A DNA stretch of 64,000 nucleotides, from the NCBI RefSeq assembly GCF_040807025.1, contig NC_090968.1, positions 7,677,906 to 7,741,905 on the forward strand, given 5' to 3'. The notes beneath the pieces were generated by a model. It made no database searches. It saw only the letters and a program-made list of their open reading frames with translations, and was not told the DNA's origin. A program made the translations under genes and the position numbers. Positions 34,431 to 45,788 of this stretch are shown here, piece by piece. The number at the start of each line of letters is the position of its first letter. Within the stretch, counting starts at the first letter, position 1. This DNA is from Struthio camelus (Eukaryota; Chordata; Aves; Struthioniformes; Struthionidae).

Positions 34431-37400
34431 TGTTAATGCAGAGGGGCTCTTTACCCCTATGCTTAATCAGACTCTTGATGGTTTATGACATGCCTGGAAT
34501 ACAGCCAAACTCCTTTATTTTTTTGCGTGGGCAGCCTGTGTCACAGCACTCCCTTGGAGTCCCGGGGGAAGACAAATGCAGATACTGTCTCTCCAGCTCT
34601 CAGGCTGGTTTGCCAGCAGATGTGGACAGAGCACATCTCTCCACAGAGGCAAATACAGCCCTTATAAACAGCAGAGTGTTCTCTGTTTTGGCCTACAGTT
34701 GTGTGCGTTCATTTCTGCCCCAGTTTAGCGCTGTCCTTTAAATCAGGCTATCAGGTGGGAACTGTGACAGAAGGGTGTGCTATGTAAACTCCACCTTCCC
34801 CCCTCAGCTTTGATCTTGTCACAGGGGCTGTGCGATTTTGGATGTTGTGCAAGTGCCCAATTGCTCTGAGGTGAATTGGCGTGTACTTCAGCACCACCTT
34901 TTCCACACGATGCATTGAGCAAAAAAACACCATATGTGAAGGTATTTGCTTGCAGAGCAAATCTTGATTCTCACACAAAGAGCAGGAAGGATTGGGAGCA
35001 AGTTAAGGATGGAAACTGCAGCTCAGGTAGAGCAAAGAAAATGCCATGGGCAAGCAGAGGAGAGCCACAGGGCCATCTGTGGGTTGCTTAGCACTACCTT
35101 ATTACCTGCAGCGCGAAGGGAGGGGGTGGAGAGCTTACCAAGCATGTTCCTTTCGTGCTTCTGACAATATCAGTTGGGAGGTAACCATGAGCTTTGGAAT
35201 TCAGGATTTCTCCTTGCCTTTGGTGTTTCCCTTGAAGGATTGTTATGCAGGCCAAACAGCAAACTTGTCCTCCCTGGGGGAAAGCTTCTGCCTTTGGGGT
35301 AGGAAGGACTTGCAGGCTGCACGAACTGTATTCTGCCTGTCCAGTTAAGCTGAGCAGCCTGTGTCTCAGTGTGAATACAGTTGTGTCAGTGCAACACCTT
35401 CTAATATGGCTGGAGAGGATTTATGCTGCTTTGTCCTGGCATTTTGGCACTAATAGAACTGTCCTGGTAAAACATCCATCGTTAACTGTTACAAGTATTT
35501 TAGATCTGTCTGCAGAGTAGGCCTGGCTCTGGGGTTGCTTCCTGAACCTTGTGCTGAAAGTAGTATTTCTTGCCCTGGGCTGAGGAGCGAGTGCTTCTGG
35601 AAGCCACAGGCAGCTCTTTTCTCTGATCAGGTTGTGAATGTTGCAGTCACGATCAAAGCTTTGAAAATGTCAGACAGCATTTGCAGGCTCAGCCTAAACC
35701 TCCTCTTAACAAGAGCACCTAGTTCAGGCTCAGGGTGTTTGTGCCAGAGCCATGGGGTCTTCATATGACCCCATCTGAAATTCATGTCTCAAGCGGCTGT
35801 TCTCCTACATGCGCAGATTTGGATAAAGCCCACACCAGAGCAGATCCTGTTGCACTGAGGGTTTAAGTGTTGTTTCACCTCTTGAAATTTTGCATGTTTG
35901 TCAAGTCCAGCTGGGGGGGGGGGGGGGGGTCAGAGGCCTTCCTGCTTTTCTGGCCTCTTACCTGCTTCTTCAGACTGACTGGCTTCAGGAAGATTGTGCC
36001 ACCATTACAGCTAATCTTCAAGCTCAAGGCTGACTCTCTGGTTGAACTCCAGAGCAAGTAGGGCCCTTGATGCAGGGTGGTATGCATGAATCAGCACCTG
36101 GGCACTGTCTGGGAGAGTTCTGAGGAATGTTGTCAGCTTGTGGGTGCCTTTGTGCTGTTTAGAGAGGTATTGGAGCACGAGGTTGACAGAGCTTTCCCAG
36201 AGCAGTCTCTTGCTGCAGTATGAGAGGAACAGATTTGCTTCCCTCTCTGTGCTTTGTGCATTATTCATGTCCCTTACCATGAGGCCAGGGCTGTATTTGA
36301 GTTCTGCAGCAGAGCATTCAGCTACATGTGCAGAGAGACTTGAGCCAATAGGACAGATGCAGTGACAAGTCAGAGGGAATATTCTGGAAAGCCTCAGTGG
36401 GTAGCTGTCTGGATACTTTTTTTTTTTTTAAAACAGCGGCAGCCAGTTTCACTAAACTGAAACAACCATAAACATGAGCACAGAAGAAAGCCACTTTCTG
36501 CTCTGCATGTTCTGAAAACCATCCTATCTCAGAGCATGGTGTTGCATTACAGCCTCTGATTGCATTTGTGAGGGTAGCAAACTGTGAAGCCCCCTTCTGC
36601 TGGAGCTGGTTTAAAAAAAAGGCTGCATTGAAGATGATTCCTAAGGTTTCTAAGACTTTCCTTTGAAGTGGCTGTGAGTGGTTCTTGCTAATATCAGGAT
36701 ACTGGACTGGATGGCAAGAGGGACAAGCGATTCCTTTACGTTAGTCACACAGAGAAAAAGCTCCTTCTGCCCTGCTGACCTGTGCACGCCTCTCAGGGTG
36801 CCCCTTGCTGCCTCAGCCCAGTGCCTGTCAGGTGCATGGGCAGGCTGTGGTTCATCTTCCTTCAGGGCAGGGTCTTCCCTATATCATACTCTGTATGAGG
36901 AACAGCCTGGTGCTCCTCTGACATGCTCCCCTTTCTCTGCCAGGTGGGGGGAGGCAGGGGGTGACGCAGTGTGTCATGTAGTGTGAGTGGCTTTGCGTGT
37001 GGTGTGGTTTATAGTGTTCCTAATGAATCCATTTAGGTAAAGAAGATTCTTTTAAGTATAGACGTTAAGAGGAAGCTGAGTTTAATCCTTGGGAATCAGT
37101 AGCACATACCTCTGCACAGCCCCCAAGAAAGGCTGGTAGACCATGCTCTGCCCATACCTATAGCCTCCCCCTCCCAGGCAGCTTCACAAAGGTGACTGTA
37201 TCTCCCAGCCAAAGTCATTGTTAATCTGCTGCTGCAGAAATGCGCTATAGAAGAGCTGCTTGGAGAATGCCTATGCGGCATGTCTGGCAGACTTTCTCCT
37301 TGGCCCCATTTAGTTTTACTGAACAATTGTCCAGACAGCTTACTGTCTGCCCTATGGCTGCATCTCGCGTGTCAGCAGCAATGTGAGCCAAAGGAGCCCC

Positions 37401-40379
37401 TGTGTACTGTCCTGGAAGCTGAATCTTTGCCAGATCTGATTCTTCTCAGAACAGCCTCAGTACAGAGCTCCCCCTCTGGGGCCTTCAATGACAACATCGT
37501 CACAGGCTGTGCAGGATGAAGGGAGTGGGCACTTTGCATCAGAACTAGTTTCAATGAGATTTTTGGAAGTAGTTATTAGAGAGGCTTGGATATATGCCGA
37601 AATGAGTGAGGCAAGTGTTCAGATTAGGCAGACCTGAAAATCTCACTGTCTGCTCTTTGTGTCCTTCCATGGCTAAATCCCTGGACACCTCTGGGGTTGG
37701 GTATTGTCTCACTGCTAGCACGGTGCATCCGTTTCTCTGTCTGTGTTGGGAGAAGGAGAAGGGTCTACCACTTTGTCAAGGAAGGGTTGCTTCTGGCATG
37801 TACTTTTAGACAGAGGGGATTACCCAGCGGTCCATCCACCCTAATCTGTGCCTCTGGAAGAGAATGCACAGAGTGGCAGCAGCTTTTCCAGCTTATTTTG
37901 GGTCTGCTGTAGGAGTTGGGCTGAAATATATCCCCTGTTCTCTGCTCCCTCTAAGGCAGAGAGGGCTTGGGCTTATTGAGTGATTAGCTCTCAAGGCAAA
38001 GTAGGAGGATGGCGAAAGAGGTCACACGGAGGGCACCGATGGTGAGCTGTGATTTCCCAGCCTCCAGCCTGCACTGGATCTGCTCTCCTCAGAGTGCAGG
38101 AAAAAAGATGGTGCAAGTGCTATGGTTGCTAGGAAGCCTGCTTCACTGCTGTGTTGACTCCCCCAAGCCACTGAAGCGGAAGACATGTCATATCAGTCGG
38201 AGAGGATGTGATGAACGGATGGTTCTCAGAAAGCAACAGTCAGACCTCAGCCAGTTTCAGCAACTGAGCCAATTGCTGCTGAAAATTGACTCATCACCTT
38301 TTGCGTTGTATGGTGCTGGAGGGTATCTACACTTGTGAGCATGGGCAGTTCCTCTAGTATGGAATCCATCACTGCAGTGCACAGGGGGACCATCTTCCCT
38401 TGGCACCCAGGAGTGTGTGAAATGTGGAGTGTGGAAAACCTATCCCTGGCATTTTTATGTGGATTTTTCTCTTCTGCTGCCGCATTTAACCTTGGGTGTA
38501 GGCTGTTGTGCTTCTGGGTGGCAGGGTCTTGCTCGGAACTGAGGAATGTCTGTATTAGGGCTGGTATCGAGGGAGTTTTTCCTCTGAAAAGTCCTGTATA
38601 GCAAAACCAATTGAAAGGTGTTTTTGTTTATATTTTCCTGGTTTGAAATAGCTTGTATTTCATTGAGGATGATTATTCCTTAGTAGGTAGGAATAACTAC
38701 CTGCACAAAGTCACAGTGGGAAACAATTGGAAATTCTGCCAGAAAAGGTTTAAGTATTCAGAAGCAGACAATGTGTGAGACCATGAGCAAGAGCCTTTAG
38801 TTCAGAGAAAAGGGGGTCAGTTTGCTGTCATGACCCTGGGAGCTGTCGTTTGGGTTTGTAACTTAGGTAATTCCCGCTGCGCTTAAGTCTTGTAGGGGTG
38901 AGTATGCTGTGGCTGATCCTCCAGCTGAACTCTGTGGAAGGATGTGACACTGACTAGTTTCCCAACTGCATCTGCCCAAAGCTGGCCTCAGGAAAGGGGA
39001 AGTGCTGCTTCTAGCTCAGGCCTTAGCGCAGTCACCGGCCAAGGTTTCAGCTCAAGGCTTCTCCATCTACATATGAGGTGCATGCTGGCAGCAGAAGGTC
39101 TGGCCTGGGTATGGACTTAATAGGCCCAATAGGGGTATCTGGGCTGCTGATGTTGGCCGGGCTGGGCAGCCACAGAGCACTAACCAACAATAGATGCCAT
39201 CCAGCTCCTGCAGTCCCAGGTGGACAAGCATGTCTGGCTCCTGCTTACCCACAGAGCTCTGTGGTGCTTCTCTCCAGGCAGGAGCGTCTGACCAGCGATG
39301 ACCTGAATGCCACAAGTGCTTCTAGGGGATGGTACAGCATGTCAGCTTTGGCTTTGTTGCTTCTTTTTGTATAGTATTTGCTGACTGAGGCCAGAACTGA
39401 ACTGCAAACTTCTGCCAACTGAGCACTGAGTTCATGCTCACTTCTCCTGGCCGTCCTGAGAGATGTGTTTTGCATTGTGTTGAAGACATTTAGACACAGC
39501 GGCGATGGAAAGCCATGTATAAATATTGATAGATAGGTTGTGTCATGCGCTGATGAAGATCTGTGCTGTCAGCAGGAAAAATCAGGTCTGCTTAACATAA
39601 ATAGCTAGACAGCTCTGGAGAGATTAGCAGGTAGTACAGGGCAGGGGTGATCTGATTTAGGTGACAGTCTTTTCTGTCAAGGAGTCACATGTAAGCTGAA
39701 CAGTGAAGGTGATTTTGAGTATGAATGTCAGGGACACCGCACTCTTGCCTACTCAGGTATAACGGAATTTCTTTTTCGGAAAGGAACCAGGGACAAAAGT
39801 TGAGTTAGACTCCCTTTGGTATAGGATGAGTCTGGAGTCTGGGATTATCTTCATGCTTAGACACTCTGGAGTAGCTGTCTTAGAACAAGCACCTGAAGAG
39901 AAAGAGATACATAAAAACGCCTCAGACCTCCCATCACAAAGGACAGTGTGAGAAAGCACTTTTGTCTTCTTCCCATAGCTTCCCCTGGGCATTGATAGTT
40001 TGGTAAATGTTTGGGGGTTTTTTTGTAAAAGTATGTAAGTTGTTCTGGCGTAAGGAGCTTTTTCTGTGCTCCAGCTCTTCTTAGCCAATTCATAGCTGAG
40101 TTCAGCAGTAAAAGCTGGGAACTCCTCTCCTCACACTGAGGATAAGAAGGCTGCAGCCAAGAGAGCTACCCCCAGTGCTGTTCGGGGGAGCATGATAAGG
40201 GCCTGTAGGACCTGGCAGAGGATGGTCCTCCTGCGCGCGGGGTGCTGGGCAGGCATGAGGAGACCTGGTGTTGCCACCAGTGCTCAGCACAGCTGGCAAA
40301 GTCCTGTGTATTTCTGTGCTCAGTGCCCCCTGTCCAGTCCGGGTCGGTCCAACCTGTATTAATCAGCCTGAGAGGGTGC
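34431..40379. other. Intergenic, no gene recognised
   Basis: About 6 kb of average-GC DNA between GINS4 and the PPP1R3C-like gene. It contains a 17-G run (35913-35929) and a short T/A tract near 36420. Short open frames on both strands lack domains and splice support. I see no RNA gene and no diagnostic transposon end such as a CR1 tail. Confidence 0.5.
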
Positions 40380-40690
40380 TGCTTCGCGACAGGGCTTGGA
40401 AGGGCTGCGCCCTTTCCCCGGCGTTTCGGGAGGTGCAGGGCCCTTTCCAGTGAGGAGGAGGGGGCGCGGGGCCGGCCGGCCGGGGGAGCTGCACCGCGCA
40501 GCGTGGGGCGGGGTGGGGCGGGAGGGCGGACAGCCCCGGGCCCCCATTGGCCGCGGGGCCCCGCGGGGGCGTGTCGTCAGCGTCGATTGGCTGCCTCGGG
40601 GGTGTCGCGGCCGCGGGTGCTCCCACGGCTCCATTGAGGGTGCGGAGCTGCCGGGAGCGGGACAGGACAGGACAGGACGGGACAGGAGCG
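40380..40690 (+). promoter_or_regulatory. PPP1R3C-like: PPP1R3C-like promoter: G-quadruplex motif and inverted CCAAT boxes
   Basis: CpG-rich. Five G-runs with one-base loops lie at 40505-40526 (G4 C G4 T G4 C G3 A G3), a strong quadruplex candidate. Inverted CCAAT (ATTGG) at 40546-40550 and 40586-40590. A GGACA pentanucleotide repeat (about 40659-40686) leads up to the ATG. Confidence 0.65.
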
Positions 40691-41783
40691 ATGAGCTGCG
40701 GCGAGTGAGTGCGGGGCTGGGGTGGGGGGAGAGGAGGGGGTGCTCTTCGCTTTCGCGGGGTGCTCGCGGCAGGCCAGGGATGCTACTGGCAGCCACGGCT
40801 TCAAGCTGGAGTCCCTGCTCTGCCTGGCAGCCTAGGGCACCACTGCCTGACCTCCCCCCCCCATTGCCTCTAGGCTTTTCCAGGTGTTCAGCGCGCGGGC
40901 CATCGCCCCCCCAGCCATGCCCGTGGACCTGGCCATGAGGCTCTGTCTGAGCCACTCACCTCCCATCCGCAAGTTGCTGAACTCCTATGAGGAGCTGCGG
41001 GGCAGCCGAGGATGCAAACCCCTCCGCTCCTGTCTCAACCAGAAGCTGAGTGCAGAACCAGAGCCCGAGCGGCGAGATAGCACCAAGAGCTCCAAAGGTC
41101 AGAAGAAGAAGAGGGTGGTGTTTGCTGACATGAAGGGGCTCTCACTGACTGCTGTCCGCTTCTTCTCAAAGATTGAGGAGGATCTGTGTGATCTGCAACA
41201 TGCCCTGTCTGACCTCGCCTGCTTCCGGCCCAGGCTGCGGGACCCACGTCCGCAGGTGTGCAGGTATGTGCTGGACTTCTCACAGCCCTCTGCGGACTAC
41301 GTGGCTTTCCGCAGCCGCCTACACAGCAACCTAGTCTGCCTGGAGAACTGTCTGATCCAGGACCGTGCCCTGTCAGGGACAGTGAAGGTCAGAAACATCG
41401 AGTACGAGAAGAAAGTGATGGTCCGCATCACCTTCGATGGCTGGAGGAGCTTCCGGGATGTCTCCTGCCAATACATGCACAGCACATACGGCTCAGCCGA
41501 CACAGACACCTTCTCCTTTGAGCTTACCCTGCCCAAGCCATCCAACTACCACAGAGCCACAGAGTTCTGCATCTCCTTTCAGTGCAGGCAGGCAACCCAC
41601 TGGGACAACAATCACGGGAGGAACTACAAGATCTGCCATGTGGGCATGATCTGCTCACCCTCCCATCCTGCAAAGAGTGCCAATGGGGCCAAGGGGCATC
41701 TCGGCACCTCTCGGGCTGCAGCCCTCGTCCTTTCTCATCTGCAGACCTGGCGGCACTCAGAGACCCAGGGTCCTTATTGGTAG
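40691..41783 (+). CDS. PPP1R3C-like: Protein phosphatase 1 regulatory subunit 3C-like (glycogen-targeting subunit)
   Basis: PP1 glycogen-targeting subunit, expected to bring PP1 to glycogen and so activate glycogen synthase and restrain phosphorylase. Two exons: 40691-40704 (MSCG plus two bases, GTGAGT donor) and 40874-41783; 307 residues (human PPP1R3C 317). The tiny first exon beginning MSC fits the PPP1R3C start as I recall it. Residues 20-35 carry the family block AMPVDLAMRLCLSHSPP. RVVF at 85-88 is the PP1-docking RVxF motif, followed by ADMKGLSLT. Residues about 145-262 form a CBM21 carbohydrate-binding domain with GTVKVRNI, RITFDGW, DTFSF and WDNN(H)G(R)NY. The C-terminal 45 residues show no clear similarity. 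It is closest to PPP1R3C but not its expected locus, so it is probably a paralogue (3C-B-like). It lies between GINS4 and GPAT4, same strand. Confidence 0.9.
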
Positions 41784-42419
41784 GATAGTAGTGTATTGGG
41801 GAGCGTAAATTTCCTCCATGTTCCTGCCTTGGTACAAGGGTCTTTGGGGAGGGGTTCAGCTGCAGAAGATGCTGTTTGCTATTTTGCTAACTCTTCCACA
41901 TCTCTGACCTGCTGCTGTACAAGCAGCTACAGGTCTTCACGGAAGCTTCTTCAATGCTGGTTCCTGCCTTAGAGGCTGGAAACTGCTGCTTGTTGTTATT
42001 CCTGTTTCTAGGTTCTCAAGGCAAAAAGCTACTGTGAGAGCAGGAGAGGGACAGAAGGAAGGTGCTATGGCCCATGTACCACATCTCTGTTTAGAAGCTG
42101 CTTAGGGTGAGAACCAGCCACATGGAACAGTGCAAGTCAAAGGTGCGGCCCAAGTGCCTTGTGTAGGAAAGATGTTTAGGAGAAAGGGCGTACCCCCTCC
42201 TGCTGTGCCTGGGGTCTTAAAGCAGAGCATAAGGCTCCCAAGCTGCACCTAAGGCAACAGCAGGGGTCTTGGGCAGGAGCTGTGCCTGCTTTGCAGCATG
42301 AGCGACTAGCTCCAGTGTCATTCCAGCTTCCCTGGGAAAGGGCTCAGTGTAGGGGGACAAGTCCTAGTTGCAGGTTCTCCAAGCCGCGGTCCCTGGGAAG
42401 GGGCAGCCGGTGGGTTTTT
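41784..42419 (+). other. Probable 3' UTR of the PPP1R3C-like gene and spacer
   Basis: No open frame of interest and no clear AATAAA before the GPAT4 CpG island. The first AATAAA downstream is at 42617-42622, already inside that island, so the 3' end of the PPP1R3C-like transcript is unresolved and may overlap the GPAT4 promoter. Confidence 0.4.
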
Positions 42420-43460
42420 AGTCTTGCAGATGACTGAATGCATAGGCCAGGCTGCTGGCCAGCAGATTCCCAGGCCGGGCACTGCAGCAGGACTCAGCGG
42501 CTCGGCCGGCTTCGCGGGCGGCCCTACCAGCTCTTTGCTGCAGCCTGCTGCCGGCAGCGTGTGTGCCGCCGGGGGCGGGGGACGCCGACGGCTGGTAGAG
42601 ACTGTAACGGACGGCTAATAAAGTCGAGTTGTTGCGTGACTCCTGCCTCCGCCTCTGCTGCCGGGGCCGGGGAGGCGGGGCGGGGCGGGGCGGGGCGGGG
42701 CGGGCAGGGCCGGCGGCGGGCGGGGCGGGGCGGCGTGCGCGGCCCCGCGGGCGGCGCGCTGACGTCGGCGCACGCGGCACGGCGGCGGCGCGCACGGCAC
42801 GTGGCGGGGCGGAGCCGGCGCCCGGCGGCAGTGGCGGCAGGTGAGTGTGAGGCTCGGCCCGGCCGCGCCGCTCCCTCCTCCCTCCTCCCTCCCTCCTCCC
42901 TCCCGGCCGCGCCCGGGGCCTCCGGAGCCCTCCCGCCGCGACCGGCCACCGGCGGGGGCGCGTCGGCCCGGCCCGGCCCGGCCCGGCCCGGCCCGGCCGC
43001 AGACCGTTAACCGGCGGCCGCCTCAGGGAGCGCGCGCCCCCCCCCCGCTCGCTGCGGTCCGCGCCTAGCGGCAGCGGCACCGGCCCCCCCCCGGCTCTGC
43101 CGTGCCGTCCGGCCCCCCGGCCGCAGGGAGCGCCCCCCCCGCCGCCACGGCGCAGCCCGGCCCGGGCCCGGGCCCTGCTGCGGGGCCTTCCCGGCGGCCC
43201 GCGCCGCCGCGGCGCTCCTCGGGCGGCGGAAGCTGAGTCACCGCCGCGGCTGCCGCCTTCCCCCTGCGTGTCACCCGGCGCCTCCCGGCCCCGGCCCCTC
43301 CGCTCTGCTCTCCCCCCGGACGCGTCGGCTCCTGCTCCGGCCCCTGAGCGAAGCGCTGAGGGCCGAAGGCTGCGGGGCTGCTGCCCTGGCCGCCCGACCC
43401 GCTGCGCCCACGGGCCGCTCTCCGCTGCCGCGTGCTGCTGTTCTCCGTGAATAAAGTCGA
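42420..43460 (+). promoter_or_regulatory. GPAT4: GPAT4 CpG-island promoter and non-coding exon 1
   Basis: CpG island of about 1 kb. Tandem GGGGC units (42674-42701, five G4 runs) form an Sp1/GC-box array with quadruplex potential. A CRE-like TGACGTCG lies at 42760-42767 and a perfect E-box CACGTG at 42798-42803. A strong donor CAG/GTGAGT at 42840/42841 marks the likely end of a non-coding first exon. Downstream are GCCCG repeats (about 42966-42998) and CpG-rich intron. Confidence 0.7.
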
Positions 43461-45788
43461 GAGAATAACGTTCGCCTCGCCGGCTCCCAGCCAGGCCTTG
43501 CTGCGGCTCGCGTGAGGCTCAGCCCTGGGTGTACTGTTATGCATATCTGGTGGTTTGGGTGGAAGGATTTCTTCCAAGGTTGCTGGTGCTGCTGAACCAG
43601 AAACTGGAACCTAGGGGCGGTAGATTGCCGGGGGCAGCCTCTGCTGGGTGTGATGGCCCTGCTGTTTAGGCTGTGGCTCCACCAGGAGGACTCCCACCTC
43701 CACGCAGGCGAGTTACACTGGTGATGCTGGCCAGAAATCCAGGCAGCTGGTGCGCATCGTAGCCTTGTCCTGGCTGGAGCTAGCAGGGGCTGAAGCCAGC
43801 AGGTAGAGCTGATTAGACTGGCCCAGGGTTCATCACACCTTGCCCCTGGCCATGCATGCTGCTGGCACGTGGCTTGCCCTGATAGGCCACAACTGAGTGA
43901 TACAGTGAGGGAATGCATTAATTGAGTTCCTTTTAGCACACTCAGGTGCCAGCTCAAACGGCTGGTCTGACCAGTTAGTTTGGGGGCATGAGTCTTGGCT
44001 TGGGTGCATGAGAGGTCTGGCATGATGGGCAGCTGCCTGTTCAGCTACAGAGAACAGAAGCTGCTTCTTCCAGGAGATAGTTTATACAAGCTTGCATGTT
44101 TCTTTGAAGCCCTAGTGATGTCTTAGCATTATCAGAATAATGGTGCTGAGCCAGCAGCTGGAACAACCCATGCAGAGTTGCTAAGGACTCTTCCCAGCCT
44201 CTCACCACTGCTCTTACGCTCACGTCAAGTACATATTGAGGCCTGCCCCGGGGTGACACTCGTGCCTTTCATAGTCCTGTGAAGGTGGTATCCGGAGAGA
44301 AGTCTCCCCTTAGCAGACTTAGCTCTTTTTACTAGTCTCAGTTGGCTCTGTGCTCTAGTATGTGTACCTGTGCTGCTGGGGGTATCCACCCCCAGAAGAG
44401 GCAAAGTGCTAGGCTTTTGACCTTTGGTTAGTCTCTGTGCCCAGACAAGTTCTAGTTTGGCTAATCATAAGCAGTAATTCTCCCCTTGGGCTAACTTCCT
44501 GTCATGAACTGTTTATAAAGCTGCCCTCTGTTAACCAGCTGGTGAACCGCACCCAGGAGATGTGTGTACAGTGGCAGAGGAAATGATTCCTACCCAGGAA
44601 TCTGGGTACTGTAGCTAGTTCAGTGCTTTTGGATTCCTCTGAAATGAGAGAGAATCGATAAGATCTTTGTCATTAGGAAAGGTTTTCTGACACTCCATTG
44701 GCTCCTCTCCTGTTCTCGGGACCTCATTAGAGAGGCTGTCAACATCTTCCCTATAAGGGTTGTTCTGGACAAGTCTGCTCAATCCGAGTTGTGGATCTGG
44801 GATGAAAACAGGGCATGTGGCGGCAGGGGGCTGATTCCCAAGGCTCTAACAGTGCAAGAGAGTAGCTGGAGTGACAGCCCAAGTCTGCTGTGTTCCAGGA
44901 GCTGCTCAGTAAGTGACGTGTCCTCAGCCTGAGCACTGTCTTCCTGGTTTCAGAGCCCACTGTCCCTGGCCTCCTGCCACCATCTCTTGAGTTGACGTCT
45001 CCTCGAGTTGTGTGACTTGCCTGACGTTGGTTTTTCTTTCCAACCCAGGGCTGGGTGGCATGTGAGTGCCTCTTCTGCCAAGAAGCCAACTTGCTGTTTG
45101 AAGAGCTCTCCAGGGACACAGGCTTCATTTGTGTCTGTTACGATCGTTCAGCGTGAGTGGATGCCAGGGGGCCTCTGGAATTAACCTTGTACAGGCGTCA
45201 TGAGAGGATCTGCGCCAGTGCCTGTGTCCTCGTGGAAAAAACAATAATAGCTCCACATACGGTAGGCTCCTGGAAGTGCCAACTCCCTAGATCTCCTCCA
45301 ATGCAGGCTCAGGGATGGACTCCACCTTGTCCCCGTGAAGAGACTCTGCATGCTCTCAGTAGCCAGAAGGGAAATCTCCTACCAGCTTCTTCACAAGCTG
45401 CTCCACAGCAGGACCTGTTCAGCAACGCCTCAGGAGACTACCCATTCAGACAGTTGTTTTGCTACAGTACCCACTGCAAACCCACGGAGGAACCTAGGTA
45501 TATGTTCCATCTTTCCTGAGCTCTTCAGCCCAAGCTGTCTGAACTCACCTGGGCTCCTGACAGTCTGTTTGCTTGTCTTCCCAGCCACTTTTCCTGATCC
45601 TGTTGCGTTCCCTCCCTCGCAGAGCCCCAAAAGGATGTGAACTTTGGAATGGGGTCTGTGAGCAGCTGCAGACTCAGTGCATGTGTGAGACTATTGCTGA
45701 ATAACAGGAGGACTGGTTAATCACTGCGGGCAGCCTTCCCCTCTGGCTGCAGGGTTGCAGGGCACCAGCCTTGCCTGGGCCCTTCACC
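42841..45788 (+). other. GPAT4: GPAT4 intron 1 and 5' edge of the first coding exon
   Basis: CpG-rich to about 43,450, then average composition. Acceptors CTGGCTGCAG (AG 45751-45752) or TTGCAG (AG 45759-45760) precede the ATG exon. No other exon or RNA gene recognised. Confidence 0.6.

Noticed and set aside
34431-40379. Possible extra gene between GINS4 and the PPP1R3C-like gene
   Set aside because: Only short open frames without domains or a consistent exon chain.
45771-45788. Upstream in-frame ATG adding MPGPFT to GPAT4
   Set aside because: Mammalian GPAT4 starts at MFLLLPFDSL (45789), and the extra residues are not part of the family.
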